DNA of 49,905 bases, taken from positions 220,288 through 270,192 of the forward strand of contig NZ_JAGGQL010000005.1 in the NCBI RefSeq assembly GCF_018613315.1, written 5' to 3'. Position numbers and translations under genes: made by a program. This stretch comes from Bacillus sp. ISL-37 (GTDB lineage Bacteria > Bacillota > Bacilli > Bacillales > Cytobacillaceae). The notes beneath the pieces are model-generated. The model made no database searches and was not told the origin of the DNA. It was given only the letters and a program-made list of their open reading frames with translations. Position 1 is the first letter of the stretch; each line of letters begins with the position of its first letter. Below are positions 25,671 to 35,477 of the stretch, piece by piece.

Positions 25671-26462
25671 TTAAAAATCAAATCCTCCAAAATCAGAATC
25701 GGTAAACATGTGATTCTTCTGAACCATGTCATAAACGATTTCTTCATCAGGATTATTGCGAAGTTCAATAATATAATCAAAATCATCCATTGTATATTCT
25801 GTGTTTTGGACAAAAATATCCGGATGTTCCACAACCTTCACCGCAGGCAGGCGCATAATTTCCCTGACAAGCTGCCAGTGCTTTTCATTTGCCCTCCTTG
25901 TGGAAACGATTCCGTCAATGATAAATAGGTTCTCTGCGTTATATTCATCTTCAATCAATTGATTCCGGATTGTCTGTTTCAATAATGTTGAAGAAACAAA
26001 CAACCAGCGCTTATTTGCACAAACGCTTGAAGCCACAACCGATTCTGTCTTGCCAACTCGCGGCATCCCGCGGATCCCAATCAGCTTGTGCCCCTCCTGC
26101 TTAAACAATTCTGCCATAAAATCGACGAGTAGTCCAAGCTCATCCCTTACAAACCGGAATGTTTTTTTATCATCTGCGTCACGCTGTATATACCTGCCGT
26201 GTCTGACCGCCATTCGGTCACGAAGCTTGGGTTCACGGATTTTAATTACCCTTATTGTATCCATTGTATTCAAAATTGACTCTAAACGCTCAATTTGGTC
26301 ATCATCTTTCGCAAGGATCAACAGACCACGCCTACCTTCATCGACTCCATTGATCGTAACAATGTTGATTGACAGCATACCAAGCAAAGAGGATATATCA
26401 CCTAGCAGTCCTGGACGGTTAATCACTATTTCATATTCCAAGTACCATTCTTTCTTTTCCAT
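25671..26462 (-). CDS. ymfK: YmfK, DUF3388 protein with N-terminal ACT-like domain
   Basis: 263 residues. The first ~80 residues look like an ACT fold (EWYLEYEIVINRPGLLGDISSLLG); the remainder includes GMPRVGKTESV near 147, which resembles a P-loop, and VSSTLLKQTIRNQL. The family is restricted to Bacilli and has no firmly known function. The start ATG follows AGGAGGAG. Located between ymfJ and rodZ as in B. subtilis. Confidence 0.88.
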   Translation of the reverse strand: MEKKEWYLEYEIVINRPGLLGDISSLLGMLSINIVTINGVDEGRRGLLILAKDDDQIERLESILNTMDTIRVIKIREPKLRDRMAVRHGRYIQRDADDKKTFRFVRDELGLLVDFMAELFKQEGHKLIGIRGMPRVGKTESVVASSVCANKRWLFVSSTLLKQTIRNQLIEDEYNAENLFIIDGIVSTRRANEKHWQLVREIMRLPAVKVVEHPDIFVQNTEYTMDDFDYIIELRNNPDEEIVYDMVQKNHMFTDSDFGGFDF

Positions 26463-26633
26463 CGTTCTCCTCCTCTGCTATAAGGTCACTTGATTGCGAC
26501 ACATTTTGACATCAAATATCTAGCTACTATATTATATGATTTTCAAGGAAGATGAAAGGAAAAACAAGCCAGAAATTAAAAGTAAAAAAAAGCCGAGTAT
26601 ATGTTTCTATTTCAAGGAAGGGACAATAAAAAA

Positions 26634-26658
26634 AGAGAGGATTCTGGATGTCCTCTCT
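26634..26658 (-). terminator. ymfJ terminator
   Basis: On the minus strand AGAGAGGA ... TCCTCTCT followed by seven T. Confidence 0.85.
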
Positions 26659-26671
26659 CAAATCTAACACA

Positions 26672-26929
26672 TTATTTAGTGCCGTTGTTCTGTACAAGTT
26701 TAACCATCATTGTAGCGATGGCATGCTGTTCTTCCGGGCTTGCAACTGACCAAAGATCTGCAAGGACTCTTTCCTGCTCATTTTTAGGATCGACATTCTG
26801 AGCAAGATAGTCCCCAATTTGGTAAGCAAGGTCTCCCATAACTTCTTTATTCATTCCCTGGTCCTGCGCCTGATGAAGGCGGTCTCCCAAGAAATCCTTC
26901 CACTGATTCCAATTATCCAATACGGACAT
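26672..26929 (-). CDS. ymfJ: YmfJ, DUF3243 protein
   Basis: 85 residues, family-typical: SVLDNWNQWKDFLGDRLHQAQ at the N terminus, then EVMGDLAYQIGDYLA. Small soluble helical protein of unknown function. ATG after AAGGAGG. Its own terminator separates it from ymfK. Confidence 0.93.
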   Translation of the reverse strand: MSVLDNWNQWKDFLGDRLHQAQDQGMNKEVMGDLAYQIGDYLAQNVDPKNEQERVLADLWSVASPEEQHAIATMMVKLVQNNGTK

Positions 26930-27030
26930 ATTGACAACCTCCTTGTCTAAAATAGTACAAGGTTATTTTGCATACGTACGACAATTATTATTCATCACAG
27001 TACATGTTTTGAAAAATTGTCACATGTTCG

Positions 27031-27753
27031 TCACGTTAGCCAGCCACCATTCACTGCCAGGACCTGTCCAGTTATATAGGAGGATTTTTCAGATAATAGG
27101 AATTCAACACTACTTGCTACTTCTTCAGCTGAACCCAAACGTCCTGATGGAATATCCTCGATAATGCCCTTGATCTCCGCATGGGTGAACCCTTCAACCA
27201 TCGGGGTTTGAATGGCACCTGGAGCTATAGCATTCACCCTGATATTGGAGCTTGCCAGCTCTTTGCTCAGAGCTTTGGCGAAGGCTATTTGCGCGCCTTT
27301 CACAGTCGAGTAAGCTACTTCATAGGATGCACCTGTCTGTCCCCATATCGATGACACGATGACGATACTTCCGCTCCCCTTGGCCCTTAACTTTGGAATA
27401 AGCTTTTTTGTCAGCATCAGCGGGGATGTAACGTGAATCTGTATAAGTTCCTCTACATCATTTTCCTCTAAGTCCTCAACAAGGCCGTATAAGGCATTGC
27501 CCGCATTATGTACAATTGCATCAAGCGAAAAGATGTTTGCAGCTAATTCCAAGTATCCTGATTTTGATGCCAGATTTGCCTTGATTGGTAAATACTCACC
27601 GCCAAGGTGTTCAATCTGGTCCACAAGTTCTTTTATCCCTTTTTCATTCTGGTTAAAGTGCAGGTAAAGCGAATAACCTTCTGATGCAAGCTTCATGGAA
27701 ATCTCCTTGCCAATCGCTCCACTTGCTCCTGTTACGAGCGCGAATTTCTTCAT
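27031..27753 (-). CDS. ymfI: YmfI, SDR-family oxidoreductase
   Basis: Short-chain dehydrogenase of 240 residues. NAD(P)-binding TGASGAIGKEI near the N terminus, HNAGNALYG (NAG motif), catalytic S in VIVSSIWG and YxxxK in YSTVKGA. The later APGAIQTPMVEGF loop and C-terminal GQVLAVNGG are typical. It resembles 3-oxoacyl-ACP reductases, but the substrate is unknown. The ATG at 27753 follows GGAGAGG. Adjacent to the ymfF-ymfH peptidase pair. Confidence 0.93.
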   Translation of the reverse strand: MKKFALVTGASGAIGKEISMKLASEGYSLYLHFNQNEKGIKELVDQIEHLGGEYLPIKANLASKSGYLELAANIFSLDAIVHNAGNALYGLVEDLEENDVEELIQIHVTSPLMLTKKLIPKLRAKGSGSIVIVSSIWGQTGASYEVAYSTVKGAQIAFAKALSKELASSNIRVNAIAPGAIQTPMVEGFTHAEIKGIIEDIPSGRLGSAEEVASSVEFLLSEKSSYITGQVLAVNGGWLT

Positions 27754-27783
27754 ATTCTTCCTCTCCAAATACTCATTAAATAA

Positions 27784-27805
27784 TGCGCCGGCTAGGACCG
27801 GCGCA
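27784..27805 (-). terminator. ymfH terminator
   Basis: TGCGCCGG / CCGGCGCA with a six-base loop and minus-strand tail TTATTTAAT; lies between ymfH and ymfI. Confidence 0.85.
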
Positions 27806-27824
27806 CATCTTATTGAATGGTGTG

Positions 27825-29120
27825 TTATTTCTTATCCTTTGGGACTACCTGACAAACCGTGAACCGTTCTTCGGCAATCAGCTTGCCGGCAGCCTGCTTA
27901 ATGTCCTCCAGTGTAAGGCTTTCAAGTACCGGCACAACATCAAACAGATCCATATCATTGAATGCATAGCGTGTAAACTGGTTTGCAATATACTCAGGTG
28001 AATTGACCGCCCTGAGGAAAGCTCCTATTTTTTTCTTTTTTGTTCTTTCGAGGTTATCATCTGTCAATCCTCGGCCGGTCTTTGCATCCAACAGCATGGC
28101 TTCTAACTTGCTGGCAAGGACATCAGGCTCATTTGTATCACCGCCAACCATTGCAAAACCAAAGCCTTGCTCCTCGGTATAATCGTATGAGAACGTATCA
28201 TCGATTAAACCTGAACCATATAACTCGGTGTAGTTTTCAGAACTTTTTCCAAAAAGAATATCAAGCATCACATTGATTGACAGCTCTTTTTTCAGCATCT
28301 CCTTGCCTGATTCAGTTGGGTCGGCCGCCTTGATGCCAACAAGGCACTTGGACGTCTGGACATTCATTTTCAGAACCTGTTTCTTTTCAGCAACCCCCGC
28401 CTGTTCCTCATCAAATATCCGCTTGATTTCTGGCTTGTTTTTGTATTCCTTCTTCCCCTGGTTCTCTTTTATCAAGTCCATAATTTCATCAGGGTTAACT
28501 TGACCAACTACGAACAATAACATATTGCTTGGATGGTAAAAGGTTTCATAGCATTCATAGAGCATATCTTTCGTAATATGGGAAATCGATTCAATCGTAC
28601 CTGCGATATCAATGCTTACCGGATGGTTCTTATACATATTCTGGATCAGGCCAAAATACAATCTCCAATCAGGGTTGTCATCATACATCGTGATCTCTTG
28701 ACCGATGATTCCCTTTTCTTTTTCAACTGTCTTCTCTGTAAAATATGGTTCCTGAACAAAGTCAATCAACGTCTCCAGGTTTTTCTCTACATTGGATGTA
28801 CTTGAGAACAAATAAGCTGTCCTCGTGAAGGAGGTGAATGCGTTCGCAGAAGCACCCTGTTTGCTGAACTGCTGGAAGACGTCCCCATCTTCCTTTTCAA
28901 ACAATTTATGCTCAAGGAAATGAGCGATGCCATCGGGCACCTTCACATAATCATCCTTTCCCGGCGGAAGGAAGTGATTATCGATCGACCCGTATTTAGT
29001 TGTAAAAGTAGCATATGTTTTATTGAAGCCTTTTTTCGGAAGGATGTAGACATCAAGCCCATTATTGAGCTTTTCGTAGTACATTTCTTCCTGAAGCTGT
29101 TCAAAAGTGATTTTCTCCAT
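27825..29120 (-). CDS. ymfH: YmfH, M16-family zinc peptidase (active-type subunit)
   Basis: 431 residues. The inverted zinc motif HFLEH (about 67-71) with a downstream glutamate in EKEKGIIGQEI gives the complete HxxEH-x~76-E site of M16 peptidases. Its ATG overlaps the ymfF stop (TAATG), so the two are co-translated. M16 enzymes often act as a pair of an active and an inactive member; YmfH is the active one here. The natural substrate is not known. Confidence 0.93.
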   Translation of the reverse strand: MEKITFEQLQEEMYYEKLNNGLDVYILPKKGFNKTYATFTTKYGSIDNHFLPPGKDDYVKVPDGIAHFLEHKLFEKEDGDVFQQFSKQGASANAFTSFTRTAYLFSSTSNVEKNLETLIDFVQEPYFTEKTVEKEKGIIGQEITMYDDNPDWRLYFGLIQNMYKNHPVSIDIAGTIESISHITKDMLYECYETFYHPSNMLLFVVGQVNPDEIMDLIKENQGKKEYKNKPEIKRIFDEEQAGVAEKKQVLKMNVQTSKCLVGIKAADPTESGKEMLKKELSINVMLDILFGKSSENYTELYGSGLIDDTFSYDYTEEQGFGFAMVGGDTNEPDVLASKLEAMLLDAKTGRGLTDDNLERTKKKKIGAFLRAVNSPEYIANQFTRYAFNDMDLFDVVPVLESLTLEDIKQAAGKLIAEERFTVCQVVPKDKK

Positions 29121-30397
29121 TATTTGTCCGCCTCCAATCCAGTTAAGAAGTAGACCGTATCAAGCTGAACCTTTTTGGCTACATCAACGATTTCTTCTTT
29201 TGTGGTTTTACTCATGCCCTGAAGCCAGTCATCGAGGCTGACATTTTGTCGTGATACAACATTATGATACAGGACCTCTACCATCCCTCTTGCTGTATCC
29301 ATTGTTTCCAGCATTTGGTTTTCAATCACTGCCTTTGTTTGTTCGATTTCCTGGTCAGTAAAATCGCCAGCTTGCATTGCTTCCATTTGTTCACGAATTA
29401 TTTTTACAGCCAGCTCGAAATTTTCAAATTCAATGCCTGACATAACCATCATCAAACCTTTATGGCTTTCAAGGCGGCTTGCGACATAATAGGCAAGACT
29501 ATTTTTCTCCCGGACATTCAAGAACAGCTTGGAATGAGAAAATCCTCCAAAAATTCCGTTGAAAACCTGGAGAGCATAATAATCGTTATCACCATAAAGT
29601 ACATTTGTTCTGTAGCCTATATTCAGCTTCCCTTGTTTGACATCCTCCTGATCCTTGACAGTTTTCTCTTCGACATGGGCATCTTTAGCAGGCTCAACGA
29701 GTTCCGGTGTACGCTGGTTAAATTGCAGGAGTTCTTCGGCAATCGACTGGACTTCTGTCTCATCAACATCTCCGATAATGAACAAGTCAAGCTCATCTTC
29801 TGCAAAGGCTTTATTATAGTATTCATAGAGATTCTTCTCGTCGATTTGCGGAATGTCATCAATCTCGCCATTGACATGGAGCGCATACGGTTCATCCTTA
29901 CACATTTCCTGGACGAGCCTGAAATTGGAGTATCTCATTTTATCATCATAGACAGCCTGGATTCGCTGCTTTAACGTTCTTTTTTCCTTTTCGACAGTTT
30001 CTTTGTCAAAAGCTTCATTGTCTGCAAGCGGATTTACCAAAATTTCCGCCATCAATTGCATTCCTTTTTTCAGTAAAGGGTCACGGTCGCTTAAAAATTT
30101 TTCATTGGCGATTTCCAATGAAAAACTAATGACCTGATATTCTCCCTTTTTTGAAACATCAACATATAAATTTGCTCCGTATAGCTCATCAAGGTAGGAA
30201 CGAAACTTTGAAGTGGAAGGGTACGCCTTAGAGCTGCTTTGCAGTACGTAAGGGAGCAGCGCCCTTTTTGTTACATCCTCACTGGTAAGCGGTGCCTTCA
30301 TCTTCCAAACAATTGTATTCGTCTTGAATTTTTCGGTTTTTACAATATGGAGCTTGTAGCCTTTCATATCCTTGATACTTTCTGAAATGACAGCCAT
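29120..30397 (-). CDS. ymfF: YmfF, M16-family peptidase-like protein lacking the zinc motif
   Basis: 425 residues, with the overall M16 layout (N-terminal peptidase-like half, C-terminal NIGYRTNVLYGDNDYYALQVFNGIFGG half with the R/Y-containing substrate region). At the place of HxxEH it has LLPYVLQSSSKAYP, so zinc ligands are absent. It is likely the non-catalytic partner of YmfH. ATG after AAAGGAGG. Confidence 0.92.
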   Translation of the reverse strand: MAVISESIKDMKGYKLHIVKTEKFKTNTIVWKMKAPLTSEDVTKRALLPYVLQSSSKAYPSTSKFRSYLDELYGANLYVDVSKKGEYQVISFSLEIANEKFLSDRDPLLKKGMQLMAEILVNPLADNEAFDKETVEKEKRTLKQRIQAVYDDKMRYSNFRLVQEMCKDEPYALHVNGEIDDIPQIDEKNLYEYYNKAFAEDELDLFIIGDVDETEVQSIAEELLQFNQRTPELVEPAKDAHVEEKTVKDQEDVKQGKLNIGYRTNVLYGDNDYYALQVFNGIFGGFSHSKLFLNVREKNSLAYYVASRLESHKGLMMVMSGIEFENFELAVKIIREQMEAMQAGDFTDQEIEQTKAVIENQMLETMDTARGMVEVLYHNVVSRQNVSLDDWLQGMSKTTKEEIVDVAKKVQLDTVYFLTGLEADK

Positions 30398-30585
30398 TGA
30401 AATCCTCCTTTATTTATAACACCAGGACTTGCTTACAATCATTCTTCTTCACATCATTGATGAAAATAAAACATTCTTCTCTATTATGTATACGTTGTGA
30501 AGTCTATATTTAATATTCCAATAAATATACTCTAACTATACCTTTGACATTCAGGCTAATTCAAGGAATTGGCAGCCAATACGGC

Positions 30586-30611
30586 AAAAGCTTCCCAATT
30601 GGGAAGCTTTT
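30586..30611 (-). terminator. Terminator of the GGDEF gene
   Basis: Perfect 26-bp palindrome AAAAGCTTCCCAA / TTGGGAAGCTTTT; overlaps the stop codon region of the diguanylate cyclase. Confidence 0.85.
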
Positions 30612-31698
30612 ATTGCTTTGAAGCGGCTATTTCTTCTTTAGCTTTTGAATAATAATATGTATATCCTGATTCAAATTTCACCTGATTTTTCCCATTTTCT
30701 TTTGCCCTGTACAAAAGCTGGTCTGTGTATCCAAGAAGTTTATCCGGCAAAACTCCAGCTTTTGAAGCAGCAATCCCAAAGCTCATTGTGACACTAATGC
30801 ATTCTTTACTAAACTTCTCAGATGATAACCTTCCATACAGGTCATCAAAAAAGCAAATCTGCCTGTTTTCCTCTGTGTCCGGCAATAGAAAGGCAAACTC
30901 TTCTCCACCATACCGGAAGGCCTGTGCATCGTAATCATCAGCCAGATCCCGAAAAATCCCACCTAAATTTTTTAAGATTTCATCTCCAGTCAAATGGCCA
31001 TACTGGTCGTTGATTTGCTTAAAGTGATCGATATCTCCCATGACAAGCAAGAAATTTTGCCTTGCGCTTGTCATAATCCTTAGTTGTTCCTGGAAATGTC
31101 GATGATTGTATAAGCCTGTTAAGTAATCAGTGAACATCAATTCATGAAAAATTTCCTTCTGTTTCAAATGCTTCCTTTCACGAATGACGATTAACGACCC
31201 AAACACACCGATGATCCAAATGAAAATGAGATTTAAAATAAAGACAAACGTTGTATTAAAATCGAATTGAGCCTGTACAGCAAAAATAGTCGAGTATCCT
31301 GCTGTCAACGAAATCGAGGATATAATTGCCCCTTTCGTCCTCCAGTAGATGGTCGCATGCATGACAACCAAATAAGCAATCGGAAAAAGCGGCGACGAGA
31401 CTCCGTTCGTCAAGGCAAGAAGCCACATCAGCGCAATATAATCAAATACGATTCCGGCTTTCGTAAGCAAATTGAAATACTCGTTTCCCGCCGACATTTT
31501 AATCAAAGCAACCTGAGTCACGGCCATGTAGGCAAATCCTATCGCCAACAATAAGGGAAACGTTTCTTTAGTGAAATTTAGCCTGTCTGCCAGAGGGGGG
31601 AAATAAAATACCATAATCCCTACCAACAAGAATATCCAGCGTAAATAAGAAAAGATTTTTTCTGTTTCACGATCATCCATATATAATGATAGTTTCAT
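30610..31698 (-). CDS. Membrane-bound diguanylate cyclase (GGDEF)
   Basis: 362 residues. About six N-terminal membrane helices (WIFLLVGIMVFYF near 25 to FVFILNLIFIWIIGVFGSLIV near 160), then a GGDEF domain with YGGEEFAFLLPDTE. The signature GGEEF is active-type, while the RxxD inhibitory site expected five residues before it is replaced (DYDA), so product inhibition at the I-site is unlikely. It makes c-di-GMP in response to an unknown membrane signal. The ATG at 31698 fits AAGAGGG better than the ATG two codons earlier. It sits between nupQ and ymfF, where B. subtilis has nothing comparable that I know. Confidence 0.9.
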   Translation of the reverse strand: MKLSLYMDDRETEKIFSYLRWIFLLVGIMVFYFPPLADRLNFTKETFPLLLAIGFAYMAVTQVALIKMSAGNEYFNLLTKAGIVFDYIALMWLLALTNGVSSPLFPIAYLVVMHATIYWRTKGAIISSISLTAGYSTIFAVQAQFDFNTTFVFILNLIFIWIIGVFGSLIVIRERKHLKQKEIFHELMFTDYLTGLYNHRHFQEQLRIMTSARQNFLLVMGDIDHFKQINDQYGHLTGDEILKNLGGIFRDLADDYDAQAFRYGGEEFAFLLPDTEENRQICFFDDLYGRLSSEKFSKECISVTMSFGIAASKAGVLPDKLLGYTDQLLYRAKENGKNQVKFESGYTYYYSKAKEEIAASKQ

Positions 31699-31835
31699 AT
31701 GCATGCCCTCTTGACGATATTATTTTTAGCAAACTTTTCCTTTATATTAACACATATGGAAGATTTATTCTAAAAGGAATATACAATTTTCATAGGATAT
31801 TTTTTTGGTGAATGATATAAAAAGTGACGAAACAA

Positions 31836-31863
31836 AAGAGGTACCCTAAAGCAGGTACCTCTT
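31836..31863 (-). terminator. nup operon terminator
   Basis: GAGGTACC / GGTACCTC stem with an eight-base loop; minus-strand tail TTTTG. Confidence 0.8.
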
Positions 31864-31879
31864 TTTACAGTATAAAAGT

Positions 31880-32833
31880 TTAACGTTTTCCACTGTCAAA
31901 TGTTTCTCCAACAGCCTTTGGTGCTTGTGATGACTTGGAGAATATAACAAGTGCGATTAGCGTCACTACATATGGGAAAATTTTCAACAAGATCGGTGGA
32001 ATAACAGCCAACTCAGGAATTACTTGAGAGACGTTTGCAATCGTACTGGCAAATCCAAAGAATAATGTCGCTGCCAGCACGCCTAACGGTTTCCACTGAC
32101 CGAAAATCAAGGAAGCCAGTGCAAGGAAGCCCAGACCTGCAACAGTCCCTGTGAATTCACCTGACTGCGTGACAATAATCAAGGCTCCGCCCAATCCAGC
32201 GAAAGCTCCAGAGATCAGTACCCCGCTGTAACGGACTTTCCTGACATTAATCCCTGCTGCTTCAGCAGCCTGCGGGAATTCACCACATGATCTTAAACGA
32301 AGTCCAAACCTTGTTTTATATAAAACGAATGAACTTACGAAAAGAATAGCTAATACAAACCATGTTGTTGGATATGTTTTTGTGAAAAATAAATCTCCAA
32401 TCACTGGAATATCAGATAGAAAAGGAACATTTGATGGTGAGAAACCGCTTGAGATCCTTATGTTTCCACTTCCAGTGATATTGCGTGCCAGGAACACGGT
32501 CAGGGCAGTGGCAATCATATTGATTGCCGTACCACTGATGATTTGGTTTGCGTTAAGATTAATGCTCGCAAACGCATGCAAGATTGAGAAAAGTATACCA
32601 GCAAGTACAGCAGCCAGCAATCCAAGCCAGAGTACCAATGTGTGGTTGTCCAATACGCCGCTCAGGTAATGGATGGATAGAGCGCCAGAGAAGGCACCAA
32701 TGACCATCAATCCCTCAAGGGCAATATTAACAATACCGCTTCTTTCACTAAATAGTCCGCCTAGTGCTGTAATAAGAAGAGGAATTGTAAAGATAATCGC
32801 GTAAGGAAAAATTTGTTCTATTATATGCCACAT
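31880..32833 (-). CDS. nupQ: Nucleoside ABC transporter permease NupQ
   Basis: 317 residues, about eight to nine membrane helices, BPD_transp_2 family (motif GAFSGALSIHYLSG and later CGEFPQAAEAAGINVRKVRYSGVLISGAFAGLGGA region). It forms the channel with NupP. It begins one base after the nupP stop with GGGAGA upstream. Substrate nucleosides such as guanosine, by orthology with B. subtilis nupNOPQ. Confidence 0.92.
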   Translation of the reverse strand: MWHIIEQIFPYAIIFTIPLLITALGGLFSERSGIVNIALEGLMVIGAFSGALSIHYLSGVLDNHTLVLWLGLLAAVLAGILFSILHAFASINLNANQIISGTAINMIATALTVFLARNITGSGNIRISSGFSPSNVPFLSDIPVIGDLFFTKTYPTTWFVLAILFVSSFVLYKTRFGLRLRSCGEFPQAAEAAGINVRKVRYSGVLISGAFAGLGGALIIVTQSGEFTGTVAGLGFLALASLIFGQWKPLGVLAATLFFGFASTIANVSQVIPELAVIPPILLKIFPYVVTLIALVIFSKSSQAPKAVGETFDSGKR

Positions 32834-32834
32834 C

Positions 32835-33914
32835 TTATGAATCTCCCTTCTCGACTACAGGACCACTTTTATCTGCTTTGTTTGATTTTCTTGCCTTGAA
32901 TCTGTTTAACAGACGCTCAATCATAACACTTGTTGCAGCAAAATAAATGATGATCGCGATAATGGTATTTGCCAATTCAGGTGGAATTTCAGTCATAGCA
33001 TTCATGAAACCAGTACCTGAGTACAAAATCCCGAACAGCACTGCTGCGAAGAATACACCTACAGGATGATTTGCGCCGAGAAGAGCGACCGCGATGCCAT
33101 CGTAACCCTGCGCAGGCAGAATACCAATTTGAATGCTTGAAGCATTTCCTGTGTACAATGCTACCCCGCCGACTCCAGCAAGTGCACCTGAAATCAACAT
33201 GGACAGTATGATGTTGCGGTTTACTTTCATACCCGCATATTCTGCAGCGAACCTGTTAAATCCAACTGCCTTCAATTCAAATCCAAGAGTTGTCTTTTCG
33301 ATGATGAAGGCAATAATGATTACCGCGATGACTGCAAGAAACAGACCTAAGTTAATATATGATCCATCAAACATCTCTGTAAGGAATGGAGTTCTCAAAG
33401 TATCTGATTCTGCTAGTTTTTTAGATTCTGTCTCAAGGAATTCTCCCTTAAAATAACCTGGTACAACATAATAAATCGTCCAGTAGGCGATCCAGTTCAT
33501 CATGATTGTCGAAACAACCTCATGAACATTGAATTTTGCTTTCAGTAAACCTGGAACGAAAGCCCATAATCCACCTGCTACCAGACCTGCAAGGACCATA
33601 ACCAAAAGAAGGATGGGCCGGGATAAATCGAAAGTCAAGGCAACTGCTGTCGCAGCAAGGCCCCCAACCAGCATCTGTCCTGATGCCCCAATGTTAAAAA
33701 GACCTGTACGGAAAGCAAATGCAACAGACAAACCAGTGAATATAAGCGGAGTTGCTGTTGCTAAAGTATTACCGATACGCTCCAGGTTTTTCAATGCTCC
33801 TTGAAGCAAGTAAGAATAGCCTTCAATCGGATTGCTGCCGATGAACAGCATCAAAATGCCACCGGCCACCAGACCTAGAATAATAGATATTAATGATACG
33901 ATGGTATTTCTCAT
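32835..33914 (-). CDS. nupP: Nucleoside ABC transporter permease NupP
   Basis: 359 residues, many hydrophobic helices, BPD_transp_2 family (FNIGASGQMLVGGLAA; GFNRFAAEYAGMKVNRNIILSM region). It is partner to NupQ. Its ATG overlaps the nupO stop (ATGA), showing translational coupling. Hydrophilic basic C terminus (RFKARKSNKADK). Confidence 0.92.
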   Translation of the reverse strand: MRNTIVSLISIILGLVAGGILMLFIGSNPIEGYSYLLQGALKNLERIGNTLATATPLIFTGLSVAFAFRTGLFNIGASGQMLVGGLAATAVALTFDLSRPILLLVMVLAGLVAGGLWAFVPGLLKAKFNVHEVVSTIMMNWIAYWTIYYVVPGYFKGEFLETESKKLAESDTLRTPFLTEMFDGSYINLGLFLAVIAVIIIAFIIEKTTLGFELKAVGFNRFAAEYAGMKVNRNIILSMLISGALAGVGGVALYTGNASSIQIGILPAQGYDGIAVALLGANHPVGVFFAAVLFGILYSGTGFMNAMTEIPPELANTIIAIIIYFAATSVMIERLLNRFKARKSNKADKSGPVVEKGDS

Positions 33915-35434
33915 ATGCTTCTCTCCTTAGCCACGCCTGCCATCATAAGACCAACTTCATTTTCATTTGTTTCCGCAGCGATTACCTCGCCTACAAGCTC
34001 ACCATTATTTACGATGGCGATACGGTCTGAAAGCTGCAGAACCTCGTCAAGCTCCAATGAAATAAGCAGTACTGCATTCCCTTTGTCACGATGCTCAATA
34101 ATCCTTCTATGGATATATTCAATGGAACCTACATCCAAACCACGAGTCGGTTGTACTGCAATCAAGAGCTTTGGATCAAGTTCGAGCTCTCGTCCGATGA
34201 TTGCTTTCTGTTGATTACCCCCAGAAAGAGTCCTGGCAATCGATGAAGCACCTTCACCTGAACGCACATCGAAGTTTTCGATGATATTTTGAGCATACGC
34301 TTTCATAGCAGGAAAATTTAATAGTCCGCGCTTTGAGAAAGGCTGCTTGTTATAGATTTGAAGCACCATATTTGATACAAGTGAGTAATCCAAGACAAGA
34401 CCGCGCTTTTGCCTGTCTTCTGGAATGTGGCTAATTCCTTTTTCATTCCGCTGACGGATTGGAAGGTTTGTGATTTCTTCACCACCGATTAAAATCGTCC
34501 CAGACTCAGCTTTCCTTAAGCCAGTGATTGCTTCAACAATTTCTGTCTGTCCATTGCCTTCAACACCAGCAATACCGACTATTTCGCCAGCTCTGACTTC
34601 CAATGAAAAGTCCTTCAAACCCATAACTTTTCTATTATTCTTGACTGATAAAGAATCTATTTTAAGTACCACTTCACCAGGAGTACTTTCTTTCTTATCC
34701 ACTTTGAAAGAGACATGACGTCCGACCATCATTTCGGCAAGACTTGCCTCACTCGATTCTGCCACATTGACAGTGCCTATTCCTTTTCCGCGACGGATTA
34801 CCGTACAGCGGTCAGCAACTGCTTTAATTTCCTTCAGTTTATGTGTGATAATAATAATAGACTTACCTTCATTAATAAGATTACGCATGATTTTCATCAA
34901 TTCATCGATTTCTGCTGGTGTAAGAACAGCTGTTGGCTCATCCAAAATCAGTACATCTGCTTCGCGATAAAGCATCTTCAAAATTTCTACCCTTTGCTGC
35001 ATACCTACTGAAATATCCTCGATTTTCGCATGAGGATCTACATTCAAACCGTAATGCTTTGATAATTCTGCAATTCTTTTTGCAGCTTTATCAATATCGA
35101 GTACCATGCCCTTAAGAGGCTCACTGCCCAATATGATGTTTTCTGTTACAGTGAAATTTTCAACCAGTTTAAAATGCTGGTGAACCATCCCAATTCCCAA
35201 ACGGTTTGCAACATTAGGATTAGTAATCTTCACTTCTTCGCCATTTACCTTTATTAATCCTCGTTCAGGCTGATACATGCCGAACAGAACACCCATCAGG
35301 GTTGACTTCCCTGCACCGTTTTCACCTAGTAGTGCATGTATTTCCCCTTTTTTTAGGGTAAGGGTAATATTATCGTTGGCTACGATACCCGGAAACTCTT
35401 TCCGAATATTCAACATCTCAACTACATAACTCAT
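33911..35434 (-). CDS. nupO: Nucleoside ABC transporter ATP-binding protein NupO
   Basis: 507 residues with two fused ABC domains. N-terminal: Walker A GENGAGKST, signature VGMQQRVEI, Walker B VLILDEPTAVL. C-terminal: degenerate Walker A GVEGNGQTEI, signature LSGGNQQKA and LLIAVQPTRGLDVGS, which has lost the Walker B Asp-Glu pair, as in sugar/nucleoside importers. The start is the ATG at 35434 after AAAGGTGAG; a longer in-frame reading upstream runs into a degenerate repeat and lacks a good ribosome binding site. Confidence 0.93.
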   Translation of the reverse strand: MSYVVEMLNIRKEFPGIVANDNITLTLKKGEIHALLGENGAGKSTLMGVLFGMYQPERGLIKVNGEEVKITNPNVANRLGIGMVHQHFKLVENFTVTENIILGSEPLKGMVLDIDKAAKRIAELSKHYGLNVDPHAKIEDISVGMQQRVEILKMLYREADVLILDEPTAVLTPAEIDELMKIMRNLINEGKSIIIITHKLKEIKAVADRCTVIRRGKGIGTVNVAESSEASLAEMMVGRHVSFKVDKKESTPGEVVLKIDSLSVKNNRKVMGLKDFSLEVRAGEIVGIAGVEGNGQTEIVEAITGLRKAESGTILIGGEEITNLPIRQRNEKGISHIPEDRQKRGLVLDYSLVSNMVLQIYNKQPFSKRGLLNFPAMKAYAQNIIENFDVRSGEGASSIARTLSGGNQQKAIIGRELELDPKLLIAVQPTRGLDVGSIEYIHRRIIEHRDKGNAVLLISLELDEVLQLSDRIAIVNNGELVGEVIAAETNENEVGLMMAGVAKERSI

Positions 35435-35477
35435 AGTAGCACTCACCTTTGTATTAGACTCTATACCTATTAAGAAT

